A DNA stretch of 27,171 bases. Source: Reticulitermes lucifugus. Taxonomy: Eukaryota; Arthropoda; Insecta; Blattodea; Rhinotermitidae. The stretch lies in the NCBI GenBank assembly GCA_026260175.1, contig JAKCWW010002356.1:29726-56896 (forward strand), in the 5' to 3' direction. Of this stretch, positions 1-11,420 are shown piece after piece. Both the position numbers and the translations under genes were made by a program. Under the pieces are notes generated by a model. The model was not told the DNA's origin. It made no database searches and worked only from the letters and a program-made list of their open reading frames with translations. Each line of letters opens with the position of its first letter. Position 1 is the stretch's first letter.

Positions 1-2240
1 GTTGTCAGGTAGAGGTCTCTGCGACGGGCTGGTCCCTCGTCCAGAGGAGTCCTACCGAGTGTCCGAATCTTAACGCAACCGGCATAAACAAGTGGCGAAC
101 CACCGTCTGTAAATGCAGTACAATATGCAGAACTAAGGCTTCATGCATTTCTAGACTGTGTCTGGACTCAAGATGGTGGTTTGATAAATGCAGACACAGA
201 ACTAAGTTCTATTTAGTCAGTACCCCTAGGTTGACCTGCATAAATAGTGGATGGCACCCCCCACCACCATCAACCACCCACTCGGTGTGTCTGTTTTATA
301 TTTCTCCTGTGGATCGATTAGGGCATGCATGCAGCGCCTCAGTTACACATCCTTTGCTAAATGATACGTTACACGTTTCACGATGCTGAACTTGATCTTT
401 ATATTGCATATCTTCAACAAGAAGTACTAGGAGGAAATTGCCTTGCCTTCAAATGTTTCTGTACCAGTATATAGGTTGAGGCTAATAATAAAGACGAATT
501 AATAAATATACAATTTACTAATTCTTTTATGTGCATAATTTTTAATACTGTAGAGTCCGACTACATTAAACGTAACCTAGAAGATATGCATCGTCCTAAT
601 GTTTGTAATTATTGACATGTAAAAATGTTTCGTGTGTAATTTGTCACTGTGTTTTGAGTCTAGCGCAATACAACAGCTCTTAAGGTTAGTTGCAATACCT
701 TAGTTCTTACGGATATCAAACCCAAAAATAAATAGTTTTATAGATTTCGAATGGCTACCGATTTTTTGTTTTTGCTATTGCAAAAGGACTAACCTACCTT
801 AACGAAAGTTGCGTGTAGCCTACATTGATTTTGCTGAACTCTATTGTCACAAGTGGTGGGGCGTGACTTTTTTTAAAGTGTTAGCCAAATCCCGAGGCGC
901 AGGAGTTGGGGAGCCACTCATGAAAGTTTTGGCAACTGACTATGTGTGAATGTATATTTTGTACAATATAGCGATGCAAATTTAAGCAAATTTTGTTGCA
1001 GTTAAAGTACAAAAGAAGGGGAAATTCTATGCTAAGCGAAAGTACTTAGCTACAACTGAAATTTCTTCTCGTAATAAAAATTCTAGCGTACTTCATTTCC
1101 ATAATATGAGTGTTTTTTATTGAAAATGCCTATAGCGAAGTCACATAAGCTATTCTAAGCCTTTAACCTTTTAAAGCATCAACAGTTACTTGATGCATCA
1201 ACACTTTTAACATTCAAAAATTCTACATTCTGCCCACACTGTATTTATGTGTATTGTATTTATATTACAACAAACACCGACTTTTGCCTTATATAACTTA
1301 AATTTATTTTTTTTAACCGAGATGAAAAGTGTTTACTACGCGGTACGAACTGGGTCTTTAAATGGAACAGTTTATGCTTCGTCTTTAAAGGGTTAAGAAT
1401 CTTTTTCTCACTTATTATAAATGCCAACTACGGCGTCTCTCAACCACTAACACTTTACCGGCTGGCTTTCAATTTTTTATTACGCTTTTTACGATTTGTT
1501 ATGTACGTCCGGTGGTAATAATCTTCGACCCGGATGTACAAAACTTAGTAAAGATACTTTGGAATGTACTGCGCATCCAATTATGTTGTATTGAGAGCCC
1601 AATAGGCAGTACTACCACTTTACAATTCACAAGACTACTCGACATTTTATGTCTATTTTCAACACATAAACAGAAGTGATGTCACTGACACTGTTTCGTG
1701 TCCAAATATTTATTTTGGTTAAAACAAGGAGACAAGGCCACAAATAAAATGACAAAGAGATCTGTTTTACCAAGAATCAGATATATAGCATAACTTATGC
1801 CGTTGTCTCATATATTTTTTGAGAAAAAAATAATGGTTTGCCTGTTTCAATTGTTTTCTTCTTAGAAGCCTAACTTGTACCAGAGCATGGCGCTTTACTA
1901 GGTCCTATATATTGCGGTCAAAAGCGTATTTTTCACGATGCACAATCATTAGTCTCAAATCGGCGCACGCGTTTAAAGTTAAATTTAAATTAAAATTAAA
2001 AAATTAAAGTTACACAATGAAAACCACGTGAGATTGGTGCAACATTCTACGTCAGTGCTTCTCAAATCTTTTTCTTCCTGAAAAGTCTATCTAGTTTCGA
2101 AGAAGAAATATCTCCAGACCAATATAACACCTCTATATTGAAAATTAAATGCCGTGGAACATATCTGTGTTAATCAGAATGCGAAGGAAAGTCTAAGTGA
2201 ACTCGTTTAAACAAAGCTGATCAAAATTCAATTCTTCTGA
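1..2240. other. Gene-free AT-rich stretch
   Basis: No reading frame on either strand looks coding. The first 300 bases are less AT-rich than the rest and include a TATA-like 'cataaata' near 239-246, but no start codon or exon can be tied to it. A possible TTAA element (1163-1396) lies inside. Upstream exons of the gene at 3821-6319 could be hidden here, because short first exons cannot be recognised by eye. Confidence 0.5.
1163..1396. mobile_element. Possible TTAA-flanked MITE (piggyBac-like)
   Basis: The left end reads TTAACCTTTTAAAG and the right end CTTTAAAGGGTTAA, so a short terminal inverted repeat is flanked by TTAA on both sides, about 234 bp apart. TTAA target duplication and ends starting CCCTTT or similar are typical of the piggyBac superfamily. 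There is no coding capacity. The ends are short and AT-rich, so chance is a real alternative. A second candidate with similar ends lies at 17509-17667. Confidence 0.3.
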
Positions 2241-2242
2241 CA

Positions 2243-2425
2243 TGTTATGTCGTGTCAACTGGTAAATAGTTACTGATTCCTCTTTGACTGCTTTACCCTG
2301 ATGATGGAGGCAGTACGCCTCTTCAAAACGTCTGTAACTATTTGCCGTCAACACGGCGTAACATTCCAAAAGATTTGCAACATCACGACAGTGCAGTGAA
2401 AACTTCAAATCTTGCAGAACTAATC
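2243..2425 (-). repeat. Foldback repeat, 'gatttgaggtt'-end family
   Basis: Bases 2243-2276 (tgttatgtcgtgtcaact...) and 2331-2364 (rc tgttacgccgtgttgacg...) are inverted copies that would pair into a hairpin. To the right, 2395-2420 holds 'gaaaacttcaaatcttgca', the reverse complement of the 'gatttgaggtt' end seen again near 9745 and 10265. Read on the minus strand, part of it translates to NSYRRFEEAYCLHHQG, the pseudo-peptide that this repeat family usually gives. It is non-coding and degenerate. Confidence 0.55.
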
Positions 2426-2867
2426 AAACCAGATTTATTGGTTTGAAGTTAATGTTATTTTGACTTGCAAAATGCGTCTGGCTGGTTGGATCTGGCTAAA
2501 AAATGCACTATGCTCTCCTATATTCCAGTACATGGAATTCCACTGAACCACGACAGTAAGACTTCTTACTTGTTTCATTTTTCAAAGGGTCATCCAAGCT
2601 AACGTTGTTAACGTGAAAGATTCGCCATTGATCTATCCACATAATTGAGGGTTACTTATTGCACCCTTTCGCAGTTAATGAACATGTTTTACCCCGATTA
2701 AGAAATCACAAATTAAAAAGCCAAATCAACAAGCTAGCTGCAGAAAATTCTTTCTAAAATTGAAGTCAGTAACATCAGTTATGTTAACTTGAAAGACCTA
2801 ATTTTGACTTAACTTAATTGACACATTCCATTGTGCTAAATACACAGAGAAACAGTAAGTATCCGCC

Positions 2868-3005
2868 AACCACAACATATACTTGATGTAAAAGACCTAA
2901 AACCAGCTACATGTTTCGGCTCTTAATTAAGCCACCATCAAGTTTAATTAAAAGCCGAAATATGTAGCTGTTGTTAGTTCTTCTATAAAAAATATATGTT
3001 GTGTT
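2868..3005. repeat. Palindromic foldback element (hairpin MITE)
   Basis: A nearly complete palindrome of about 138 bp. The left half starts CACAACATATACTTGATG and continues through CAGCTACATGTTTCGGCT. The right half is its reverse complement, ending AGCCGAAATATGTAGCTG then ATATATGTTGTG. The arms are about 60 bp with a loop of only a few bases around 'gccaccatcaag'. No open reading frame is present. It looks like a solo foldback MITE; a transcribed copy would form a long RNA hairpin. Confidence 0.75.
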
Positions 3006-3820
3006 TGAAAGACATTTGTTGGTTCTGCACATAATTCTGCATCTGTCCCGGCATGTCTGTCAACCAAGAAAATATCCCTCTACCTTCTGTACTCATTTCC
3101 CATTTCTCCTCCCAAACGAGTGAAGGTTCAAGTTCCGTGATAAAAGTTGTCTTTAAATAAAATTGTATACAAAATTTGTATGGCTGTTTGAGTTACTGGC
3201 ATCATTCACTTAATCATTCACTTAACTCTTTGTATTGCTTGGTAATTCCAGCCTTTTGTGATGGAACAAGTTACCAGAAAATTTAACATATTGTGTCCCA
3301 AAACCACACAATTTAATTTTTCGAGCTTTATTCCCATGCATATTTTCGCTCCTGCACGTCCTTATTAACTGTTCTTGCTGCAGCCTTCAAACTGTGCTGT
3401 TTTAGATGTCTGTCATTTCTTAATGACTGCAAGCAGGATGAAAATAATAAAATTGTTCATACCCAACATATGAACAGGAAGACATTGTTAAATTTTGAGA
3501 CAATAAAATAATATTCTTACACACCACTTTACATGGGATACAAAATACGTACCATATTTAAATTTCATTATTGATACTCTTCATTCCCATAAACCATCTT
3601 ACATATTACAGAGTGAAATTTTTTTAATTGCACAACCATTTTTCTAGTTCAGAAACTGTGCAGAAAATTGGGCAATTCCATGAGTAATCACTGTATTAGG
3701 TCTTCATTGCCCTAAAACCTTCCAAAAGCATAAAATTCTGAAGAAAGCATCTTGCCTTCCTTCACACTGTTTTGGGACTTGCTTGATGGTTCAAATGCAT
3801 TTCTTTTCTTCCCTTTACAG
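3006..3820. other. Non-coding, probably 5' intron of the next gene
   Basis: The stretch ends in a good splice acceptor (tcttttcttccctttacag, 3802-3820) in front of the first recognisable exon, so at least its right part should be intron. I see no exon or repeat that I can name inside. Confidence 0.5.
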
Positions 3821-6319
3821 TTGCCTTTGACAGACAAGGGGCCAAGCTTCCTAAGTGTTTTGGAGGTGGACGACCCTAAGTTGTGTGTGTTATTGCACCT
3901 AATGACTCCTATGGAGCCTATTGAACCTGTCCTCGAATCACCCTTGACCTGGCCACTGGCCCAACAGAAGACAGCCGCAAGCGATCTTCTCACAGAAGTG
4001 GGGTCAGCAAAGACAGCCATAGAAGGAATGTTACTCTCAAATATGGAGAAAAATGGTAAAGAGTGCATAACCTAGATACCACTACTTAAAATAGTAATGT
4101 GGTTCAAACACAGAGCTAAGCTTTCCCTGTCTGTGCATCGTGGTCTAAAGAATTACAGATAGAGCACTATGGAGTATATATTTTGATACTAGAGGAAGTG
4201 GCTAGCTTTATGCTTCAGCTGCTTAACCAAAGGAAAAACAAGCCTTAGCACCTCTTTGACATGAGCCTGGGAAAGTCAGAGTCATTGACAAAGACAAACT
4301 CCAAACAAATGGGCCAACAAATGAACCCTGGTCTTCCATCCCTCAATCAGTCACTACAGTGACTGAACCATCATGTTTCTAATCTGTGACTACAATAAGT
4401 CTTCACACTAACAGACACTGAGGCTGAATATTTTATTACAGAGCGTAATTACAACCTGTTTTCTGGGATGGGCTACCATGTAGTCTGATGAAAGTTTACT
4501 GGCTTTTGGAAGAACCTGCTATCTTCATCATTAGAGTGTGAAAACAGTAATCATAGGCACCACTGTGAGAACCTAAAATCTAGCAATTCATATTATGTTT
4601 TAGATACCACACATTTTTAAAACACTTTCATATAAAGCAGACAGACATTTCATTGTACATGCAAATTTCAGTAGCATAACACAAAATGTTAAAGCAGTCC
4701 TTGACTTTAAATTTACGTGGGGAAACTGAAGGGAAGAAAAGAGATAATTTACAAGATTGGGAAAACAATATTAAAATGGATTTTAGAGAATTATGGTATG
4801 ATTATTTGGAGTGGATTCATCTGACTCTAAGATACAGGTCAATAATGCACAAGTATGTATGAATAACTGCAAGCAGGTGCAAGAGAGTGGCAGTTTATTA
4901 AAATGAAATATTTACATGGGTAAAAAATACAGACTCAAAACTTGTAGTGGCTAATAAAATTTTCTGCTTTTGAATTTTTTTCAGCACAATTTCCTTTCAT
5001 CTCCTACTATGTCATCAACACAAGTCAGACAGATCCAGTGGATTTTTACCGCAACCTTCAAGCAGCATCACTGCGCAAATTTGACCCACGCAGCTTGCGC
5101 TACACTGCTGCCCATACCTTAGACTTATTCAATGAAGTGGCAACAATAGCAAGGCCACCTCTCAACACAAGCACAAAGCGTCCCCACTCTACAGCCACAG
5201 GCTATATTATCTCTGTATACAAAGTTTTTGAGGGAGATGATGGAGAGAAATTTGAGAAGAACTGGCTCTACTGGACAGGTACAAGTCAACACCACGCAAC
5301 TATATTCAGATAAGCGTATACATTTGTTTGTATCTTAATGCATGTGACATGCTAAACGTTCAGTTATGAACGACATAAAAGCAAAATGAATGGAAGTCTG
5401 CTGATGATAAAGTAATTAATCCATCAGCTACGGCTTAAAGAAGAGTTTCATATAATGCTTGGTTGGACGGTGGACATCTTCACAGAATTATTGTCTTCTC
5501 AAGTAAACTCAGGCATACAGGTAAAATAAAAACATTAGGTTGGAAATAAATCCCAGCCACAACGTATTCTTCTGTGTCTGAAAATACCTCAAGTCTAATG
5601 GGTTAAAAGACTGTTTACTTTGATATGAACAATTACAAATCCAGAAAACATATAAGCTATTGAATAGCGAAGTAAAGTAAGCCACTTTCACATTCTGAAA
5701 GAAAATAAACACCATCTGGATTTATTTTTAAAAAAGAGTTTGTCACAAGCAGAATAAAAAGTCCGTAGTATTTGAGGTCTTCGCTCTCCTGGAATGTTAC
5801 GCAGCCTTGATTGGTAGTTGGTTACCGACGTTTTGGGACACCCTATCAAGGGTCAAGCAGCCCAAGAAGAAGATGGGCCCAATAGGCTGTCCCAAAACCT
5901 CGGTAACCAACTACCAATCAATGTTGTGTAGTATCCCAGAAGAGGAAAGACCTCCTATACACCTTGGCAGAAGCCTGACATCATTAGTATTTCCTCCCCA
6001 CATTAACTTTCATTAAGAGAAATATACATACATCAATTTACACCTCAGTAAATTTGTATAAATGCACAAATTCTTTCATCCTTCTTATTTTGTCTGCTTC
6101 ACAGGAGCCAGAATGCTGTATCGCTACCTACCAAAATCAGCAGGCTTGAGGCGCATCACATTACACAAATCAATCTCAAGCGGTGATAAAATGTACCTCC
6201 TCCTGTGTGAGTGTTCCAACTTCCTGGAAAATCTCTCAGCTGCTGCACTACTCCTGCCAGCACTCAGGGCCCGGCTGTGCGGTTACACTGGCCTCTACAG
6301 AACAACTGCTTCATTCTGA
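3821..6319 (+). CDS. Unrecognised conserved-looking protein, last three coding exons
   Basis: Three exons join without breaking frame: 3821-4055 (begins LPLTDKGPSFLSVLEVDDP), 4985-5278 (AQFPFISYYVINTSQTDP to NWLYWTG) and 6105-6319 (ARMLYRYLPKSAGLRR to a TGA stop at 6317-6319). Acceptors are ttccctttacag, tttttttcag and tgcttcacag. Donors are aaatg|gtaaag and ggacag|gtacaa. Both junctions split a glycine or alanine codon after its first base. The visible C-terminal part is about 247 residues, with no signal peptide, clear membrane segment, zinc site or low-complexity run. The last 40 residues are leucine/alanine-rich and probably helical. I do not recognise the family. The start codon and upstream exons are not identified; the ATG at 3752 lies in the intron. 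Intron 1 (4056-4984) and intron 2 (5279-6104) are about 0.9 kb each, and intron 2 holds a foldback repeat. Splice fit and sustained codon sense make a real gene likely. Confidence 0.75.
4436..4545 (+). repeat. Degenerate repeat fragment in an intron
   Basis: The stretch 'gttttctgggatgggctaccatgtagtctgatga...ttttggaagaacctgct' resembles the pseudo-peptide-coding part of a common insect repeat family (FWDGLPC..., FWEEPA... when translated with stops). It is inside intron 1 of the unrecognised gene. The assignment rests on memory of such repeats, and no second copy in this window matches it base for base. Confidence 0.3.
5771..5955. repeat. Foldback repeat in the last intron
   Basis: The core 5807-5921 is a near-perfect palindrome: TTGATTGGTAGTTGGTTACC on the left and GGTAACCAACTACCAATCAA on the right. 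Pairing continues outward: 'gaggtcttcgctctcctggaatgttac' on the left against the reverse complement of 'gtagtatcccagaagaggaaagacctc' on the right. Total length is about 185 bp with arms of about 70 bp. The right half shares sequence with 10380-10475 (tgtcccaaaacctcggtaacc against ttgtcccgaaacattggtaac), so this is a dispersed family. Confidence 0.75.
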
Positions 6320-6659
6320 ATCTTTATACCTGCCACTGAGAACAATGAATAATGTTCATACTCAAAGGAAACCTACCAGTTACCAACTTTCCTGAAGCAT
6401 TTTCAAGAAGAAAATCATTATAAATATAAAATTCATGAATTTTTAAGGTCCATAAACATTTAATCTTCTTTTGTTCTTTGATTCATTGCCACCACTGCTC
6501 TTAATGGCCTTTGTATCTCACTGGAAACAAAGGAAATAGTAATTATAAAAATTACAAATTTATCATCAGTAACAGCAGAAAACCCCAGGTTCATGTCACT
6601 TATGCTTCAACAGTATATGGGACTTAAAATACTTCCTGTTCTTACTTGCTCATCAAAGC

Positions 6660-6722
6660 AATAAATTCACCAAAAGACCTGCTTAACAATCATATTTGCC
6701 ACACTTTATAACAACTAATAAA
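6660..6722 (+). promoter_or_regulatory. Candidate polyadenylation signals
   Basis: AATAAA occurs at 6660-6665 and again at 6717-6722, 340-400 bp after the TGA of the gene ending at 6319. Either could end its transcript. Such hexamers are frequent in AT-rich DNA, so this is position-based inference. Confidence 0.35.
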
Positions 6723-7254
6723 ATAATTTTGAATTGCACGTATATTAAATCATCATCCTAGTTGAAGGTTATGCAAAATGCAGAATGGCACTTAAGGTAA
6801 TTAATTCTAGGGCAAGAAAAAAAAATTTGTTGCCCTAGCACATATTTTCATCATCAAAGTGCCTCTTAAGTCAATTGTAAATGTGCTGGTTCAAAATAAG
6901 TTGTCTGCTATGCTTAACAATGAAGAATTCAAGATTATCTCACTGCACCATTTACTTTTTAAATAAGAATTAATTGTACTTCGAGTATCACTCCGCACTA
7001 GATGGTTACTTTACAGGCAAAGCACTGCCCTGACCAAAGAGACATAATTTTATGATACATAAAATGCAACATGAGGTAAATTTAACAATGTTAGGTAAGT
7101 CAAATTACTTTTTTTACTTTCATTATACTCCAAGTTGTTAACCTCAGTTGTGTTTAATTACGTAAATTGGACCAAGTTATTGATGCATTTCTAAGGGAGG
7201 GCATAGATATTAAATTCAGTTCTTGTTTATTTACATGCTGACTCAACAGTTCAA
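6723..7254. other. Intergenic AT-rich DNA
   Basis: I find no coding frame, named repeat or hairpin in this stretch. Confidence 0.4.
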
Positions 7255-7276
7255 TTCTTCTTCTTCTTCTTCTTCT
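7255..7276 (+). repeat. (TTC)n microsatellite
   Basis: About seven TTC units in a row, directly next to the repeat fragment that follows. Confidence 0.9.
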
Positions 7277-7450
7277 CCTTCGGTGGCACTACAGTCCAAT
7301 GCGGACCTTCGCCTCCTTAATGGCCCTCTCCCAGTCCACTCTATTTTTTTACCTTTCTTTCCAGTTGTTAATTTTTACACTTCTTAATATCTGTTTGTAC
7401 ACAATTCCACCATCTGTTTCTTGGTCATCCTCTTGGTCGACTTCCTTGGG
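7277..7450. repeat. Probable dispersed-repeat fragment
   Basis: The sequence 'ggtggcactacagtccaatgcggaccttcgcctcctt...ctctcccagtccactct' has the look of a widespread arthropod repeat tail (TTC tract, then 'ctacagtcc...ggacctt.gcctcc'). It is followed by 'cttggtcatcctcttggtcgacttcct', which is also typical. The family assignment is from memory and not certain; it may be antisense to a LINE 3' end. Confidence 0.4.
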
Positions 7451-7484
7451 GATTATTATTAAATACTCAACAGTTCAATTGTCA

Positions 7485-7592
7485 ATAACAAAACAAAACA
7501 AACCAACCAACAACCATCACCACGACCACCACCAACAACAACACAATAATAACAAAAATAATAACCACAACAACAACAACTTCAACAACACA
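7485..7592. repeat. CAA/CCA low-complexity tract
   Basis: Over 100 bases made almost only of A and C with a few T, including caccaccaacaacaacac and ccacaacaacaacaac. The His/Asn-rich peptide it encodes is a by-product of the repeat and not evidence of a gene. Confidence 0.9.
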
Positions 7593-7599
7593 GTGGCAC

Positions 7600-9741
7600 T
7601 TCACATTTAACTGTGATGAAAGTAGTCGAGCTTGACCGAAGATATAGGCACAGAAGTCAAGTACAGTTTTTCTTAGTCATCAAATAGCTACAGTTTCCAT
7701 TAAAATAAAATGAAAAAGCATTTGTATTGAAATCGTTCAATCACAAGATCACAGAAATTTATCATTTTAAAGTAGGTATTCTTTGGAAGGAAAGGTGATG
7801 TAAATCAAATCATGAATTCTATTTGTAGGAAGTACACTGTTGTAAAACTTAATTTTCATCTGCAGTACACTGTTACTTTTACCGCTGGAAGTTGGTTTCT
7901 GTGAAACTAAGATTGTTATAAGGAACCTCATTTGATGAAGATGAAGTAAGGAACATGTGTGATATTTTTATCAAAACTATAGCTTTAAATTCCATAACGA
8001 ATAGTGATACATCAGCCGCTTAATTGAAGTCAATTCTAGTCATGTAGTCTTGTATCTCTGATGCTTTTATTGCAAGAGTTTTATCAGATTTTAAAGTATT
8101 GAAATTTGAAGTTTATTACAATTTTAATAGCAGCAGTAGATTCAGTACAATTTTCATCCTTCTTGAAAACTGACAGAATTTTATTATTGAAATTTAATGC
8201 ATGTAAACATAATTAATAAATAAAGAAATGCTGCAATAGACCTATTAGAGTGCCAACTTGGGACAATACTTTGCAAATACACATATAATTAATGCTTTAA
8301 TGACTGGCAAGACCATGGCAATATTGATATCATTCAGATTTCTGGGATTGTCATATTCATACTAGGTTGTTAGAGAACATGCTACACCTGAACTAAATGT
8401 TAACATATATAGTAGTTATGACATTAGGCCAATAAGCATTGCCTGGTATTGTTTCATCAAGAATGTTTATCATAACAAATTATTTCCTGATGGTATATAC
8501 AGAAAAACTATTTCAGCACTAAAGAAATTTGAAGTTTTATCTCACATATAAGAATTGTTAGATTTCAAAATGACAAAATTTCAATTTTCAGCATTTTTCC
8601 ATATTTTTGTGACATTTCCATCTATGCACTGAAGAACAGCAGTGTCACTGAGTGCAACAGAATCATCTTGGCTTTAGAAGTTGAATTTTAAACTTACAGC
8701 AGCCTGGAAATAGAGACATATTCAAGATCAATAAAATGACAAATTACACAGTATCATATACAAAATAAATATTAGGTGCTGCACTCTAAATATTCAAATT
8801 CAGTAAGACACTAATTTTAGCATATAAAAATTTTCATCCTAGGTAGTAATGCGTCAAGAGTAAAGAACACAGGGCACTGAATTTTGTTCACTGCTGTTAA
8901 TGCCATGATAGTCATTGCAGTATGACAGATATCTAGTTAACTTGATGCAATTTGGTACTGGTTAGGGAGGTAAACTGTCACAATTTCAAGTGTGTGCTAA
9001 AGAGATTGGGAAAAATCCATTGAAACCCAAACGTGAATAGATTGCCTTGGAAGATGATTTTACAATTCTCAGTTACCTAAGGAAGTGTCCAATTACAATG
9101 CGAGATTTCAGGTGGAGACCTCAAGTGTATAAATACAATTTAAATTGTAGGAATTCTCTCTTTAACACACCAGTTTTTAATGGGATTAGCAAGTACAGAA
9201 ATAGATGTTACAGAAACAAAATCAGTTCAGAATTTTAGTAATGCTTGTACATACTGTATTTCCAGATCTTTGTCATGTAGATTTTAAATGGTGGGAAATA
9301 ACACCCACATAACTAATTTTTATCTTTCCAGGAGATTATTTTCTTATATTTCCTCTAAAGTAGGCACAAAATAATCAAATGCGTTATAATATGTACTTCA
9401 CATTTTAAAGCAATACTAAATTTAATGCCAAAACTTGGACCCATACAAAGAGAAACAATATAAAAATCCAAGCAACATAGTTTAAATTTCTGAGGACTAC
9501 TGACAGAAAAACAAGAAGGGATAAATTTGGAAATGAAGTAATTTAGAGAAGAAGTTATTATTCAAAATTTGTTAATAGGATTATTAGAGAAGGACTACAA
9601 TTGTTTAGCCATGCAAAAAAAAATAAAATTTAAAGCAAACACTAAGATACTAAATTTCTTTTTGTACACAGTGCCTGTTTTGTCTAACTTCCAGGTACTG
9701 GTACTGGTAAAAGTGTTCTGCTCCTCCCAAGTCAATTTTGT
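7600..9741. other. Long AT-rich intergenic stretch
   Basis: More than 2 kb with many stops in all frames. The short open frames here have no recognisable domain and no splice context. I see no inverted repeat of note. Confidence 0.5.
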
Positions 9742-10275
9742 TGTGAGATTTGAGGTTCTCACAGTGGTGTTGTTGAAGATTCAACAGGGATGTGACACTG
9801 TGTCACTCAGTGAGTAGTTCCTCAAATTTAAGTACCAATATAATATTAAAATTCCTTTTAATGTGCAAGTGTAGACTGAAAGTGACATACCAAGAAAGAA
9901 ATAGGTTTTTCCCATCCCTCAAATTATCATCATCTGGGTTGTAATAATATATTGTATTACCAGTGAATAACCAACATTTTATAGGTACATGGTGCGTCCA
10001 TCTTCAAGGTGTGAGTAGGGTGAGGATGCAGTTGGTTATATAGGTATGTTAACATGGGCACTCAGATCCATGGAAGGGCTAGAGGAGACAGAACCTGGGC
10101 TGAGCCCATGCCCATGCAACCTGCCCACATCCTCACCCTACGCACTTCAACTCTGAAGATAGAGAAAACATGTAACTCCAAAACATTAGTATCCACCAGT
10201 AACACTACACACAATGTCTCAAATCAGAAAACCATGATCTGAATAAACACCACCATGAAAACCTCAAATCTTACA
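9742..10275. repeat. Nested foldback element
   Basis: The outer arms are 'tgagatttgaggttctcacagtggtg' at 9744-9769 and its imperfect reverse complement 'caccaccatgaaaacctcaaatctta' at 10248-10273. Inside lies a second inverted pair. The sequence from 9957 (ttaccagtgaataaccaacattttatag) mirrors the end at about 10203 (aaaacattagtatccaccagtaac), with matching inner segments 'gtagggtgagga' near 10015 and 'tcctcaccctac' near 10131. The 'RFEVLTVV' peptide read from the left arm is a hallmark of this insect repeat family. It has no coding function that I can see. Confidence 0.65.
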
Positions 10276-10317
10276 CCTGAAATTTCTGTACTGGAATCTG
10301 ATGGGTTATGCGTGAAT

Positions 10318-10475
10318 TCAGGATTCTGGGACAACCTATCGGTCCCATCTTCAAGGGTCATTCTTCTTGGACTGCTTGACCCTTGAAGATAGGAAGAATA
10401 GGTTGTCCCGAAACATTGGTAACTAACTACAAATCTATGCTGCCTAACAACCCAGAAGAGCGAAGATCTCATCTG
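10318..10475. repeat. Second foldback copy, family of 5771-5955
   Basis: A hairpin of about 90 bp spans 10325-10413. The left arm 'gggacaacctat...catcttcaagggtca' pairs with 'tgacccttgaagatagg...ataggttgtcccg'. The right flank (gaaacattggtaactaactac, cccagaagagcgaagatctc) matches the right half of the 5771-5955 element. It directly follows the nested element at 9742-10275, so two family members sit in tandem or one is inserted into the other. Confidence 0.65.
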
Positions 10476-11204
10476 ATGGGTTGTTATAGTGTCAGGCTTT
10501 GGACAGCAGTACAGTGATTGTTACTGGCAGTGTAGTTAGTAAACTGCTGCCGGACTGATATGCCATTTTGAAGTACATGAACAGGTGGAGAGTGCAATTT
10601 GCTGTTATATTAACTGATCTGATTGCAAACCTGTGCTTTGCTAAACTGCAATGTAGTGTGGGGAATGTCAAGAAAACTGGAACATCCACACCACCTGTAC
10701 TACTTGGGAGTAGCAGATAATTTCATAAGCTTAATGATTATGTAAAAATGAAATGTTTTCTGAGAAAATAAATTTCACGTATGGGAATTGTAACACTTGT
10801 TTCAAGAGACTGACAAGTTTAGTAACAAATTTGTAATGGATTCTTCTCTAATAACACTCAGATATTAATATAAAATTCAATTAGTAGTAGTAGTAGTAGT
10901 AATCTACCTGTGCCTCAGATGCTTTGGTGACTCACAGCACCATCACTATCACCTCTTGTTTTTATCACCCCAAATAACTGATTTGTTTACTATTAAAGGA
11001 AAGTGAAGCTGTAACTTTTAACTGTACCTACCACTTGTCACAGAAATTTTACATTACTCATTGAAAGTTTTTAACCTACATGACTTGGTGTTGCTTAATA
11101 TTCTCATTCATTGCTATCATCAAGTGTCACCTTCAATTAAATTTCATTATGTGATCAGATCATCAAATGTGAATCATCACATGGAAAGTGACAACTTTTT
11201 TTGA
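10476..11204. other. Intergenic DNA with a short (TAG)n tract
   Basis: A six-unit TAG microsatellite lies at 10882-10901. Otherwise no coding frame or repeat that I recognise. Confidence 0.5.
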
Positions 11205-11420
11205 TTACATGTTCAAACAACTTCTATGTGGTAGAAATATAATGCTCATGCCTTGCCTGTCATCATCATGAGTTTTAACACACAGTTCCCTTGAAGCAGT
11301 CATGCATTTCAGGCACTGATGAATGCACTCCTCCAGATCATTTCCAGTGACCGCAAGTTCCCATACCTCTTTCACCTCTTCTGCTGACTGCAATTTGTAT
11401 CCCTTTAAGATGACCTTCAT
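11205..11420 (-). pseudogene. Possible decayed mariner-type transposase C-terminus
   Basis: The minus-strand frame includes MKVILKGYKLQSAEEVKEV and later IHQCLKCM. Spacing and residues resemble the end of mariner-type transposases, where a LKG/LRG..F.S.EEV block is followed by an aromatic/Arg-rich helix with a final Cys. Upstream on the same strand I cannot find the DDE residues, so this is either a very old fragment or a chance resemblance. Confidence 0.25.

Noticed and set aside
3712..4068. 118-residue open frame on the minus strand
   Set aside because: It is the antisense of the well-spliced exon 3821-4055 and has no domain signature or splice support.
7299..7610. 103-residue open frame ending in a His/Asn-rich tail
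   Set aside because: It spans a repeat fragment and a CAA/CCA low-complexity tract, so its openness comes from composition.
10054..10472. Two 60-80 residue frames on opposite strands
   Set aside because: Both fall within palindromic foldback repeats, and the RFEV-type peptides are a known side effect of this repeat family.
9742..10475. Could the repeated palindromes be a CRISPR-like array?
   Set aside because: There is no regular repeat-spacer spacing, the copies are nested and inverted, and the genome is eukaryotic.
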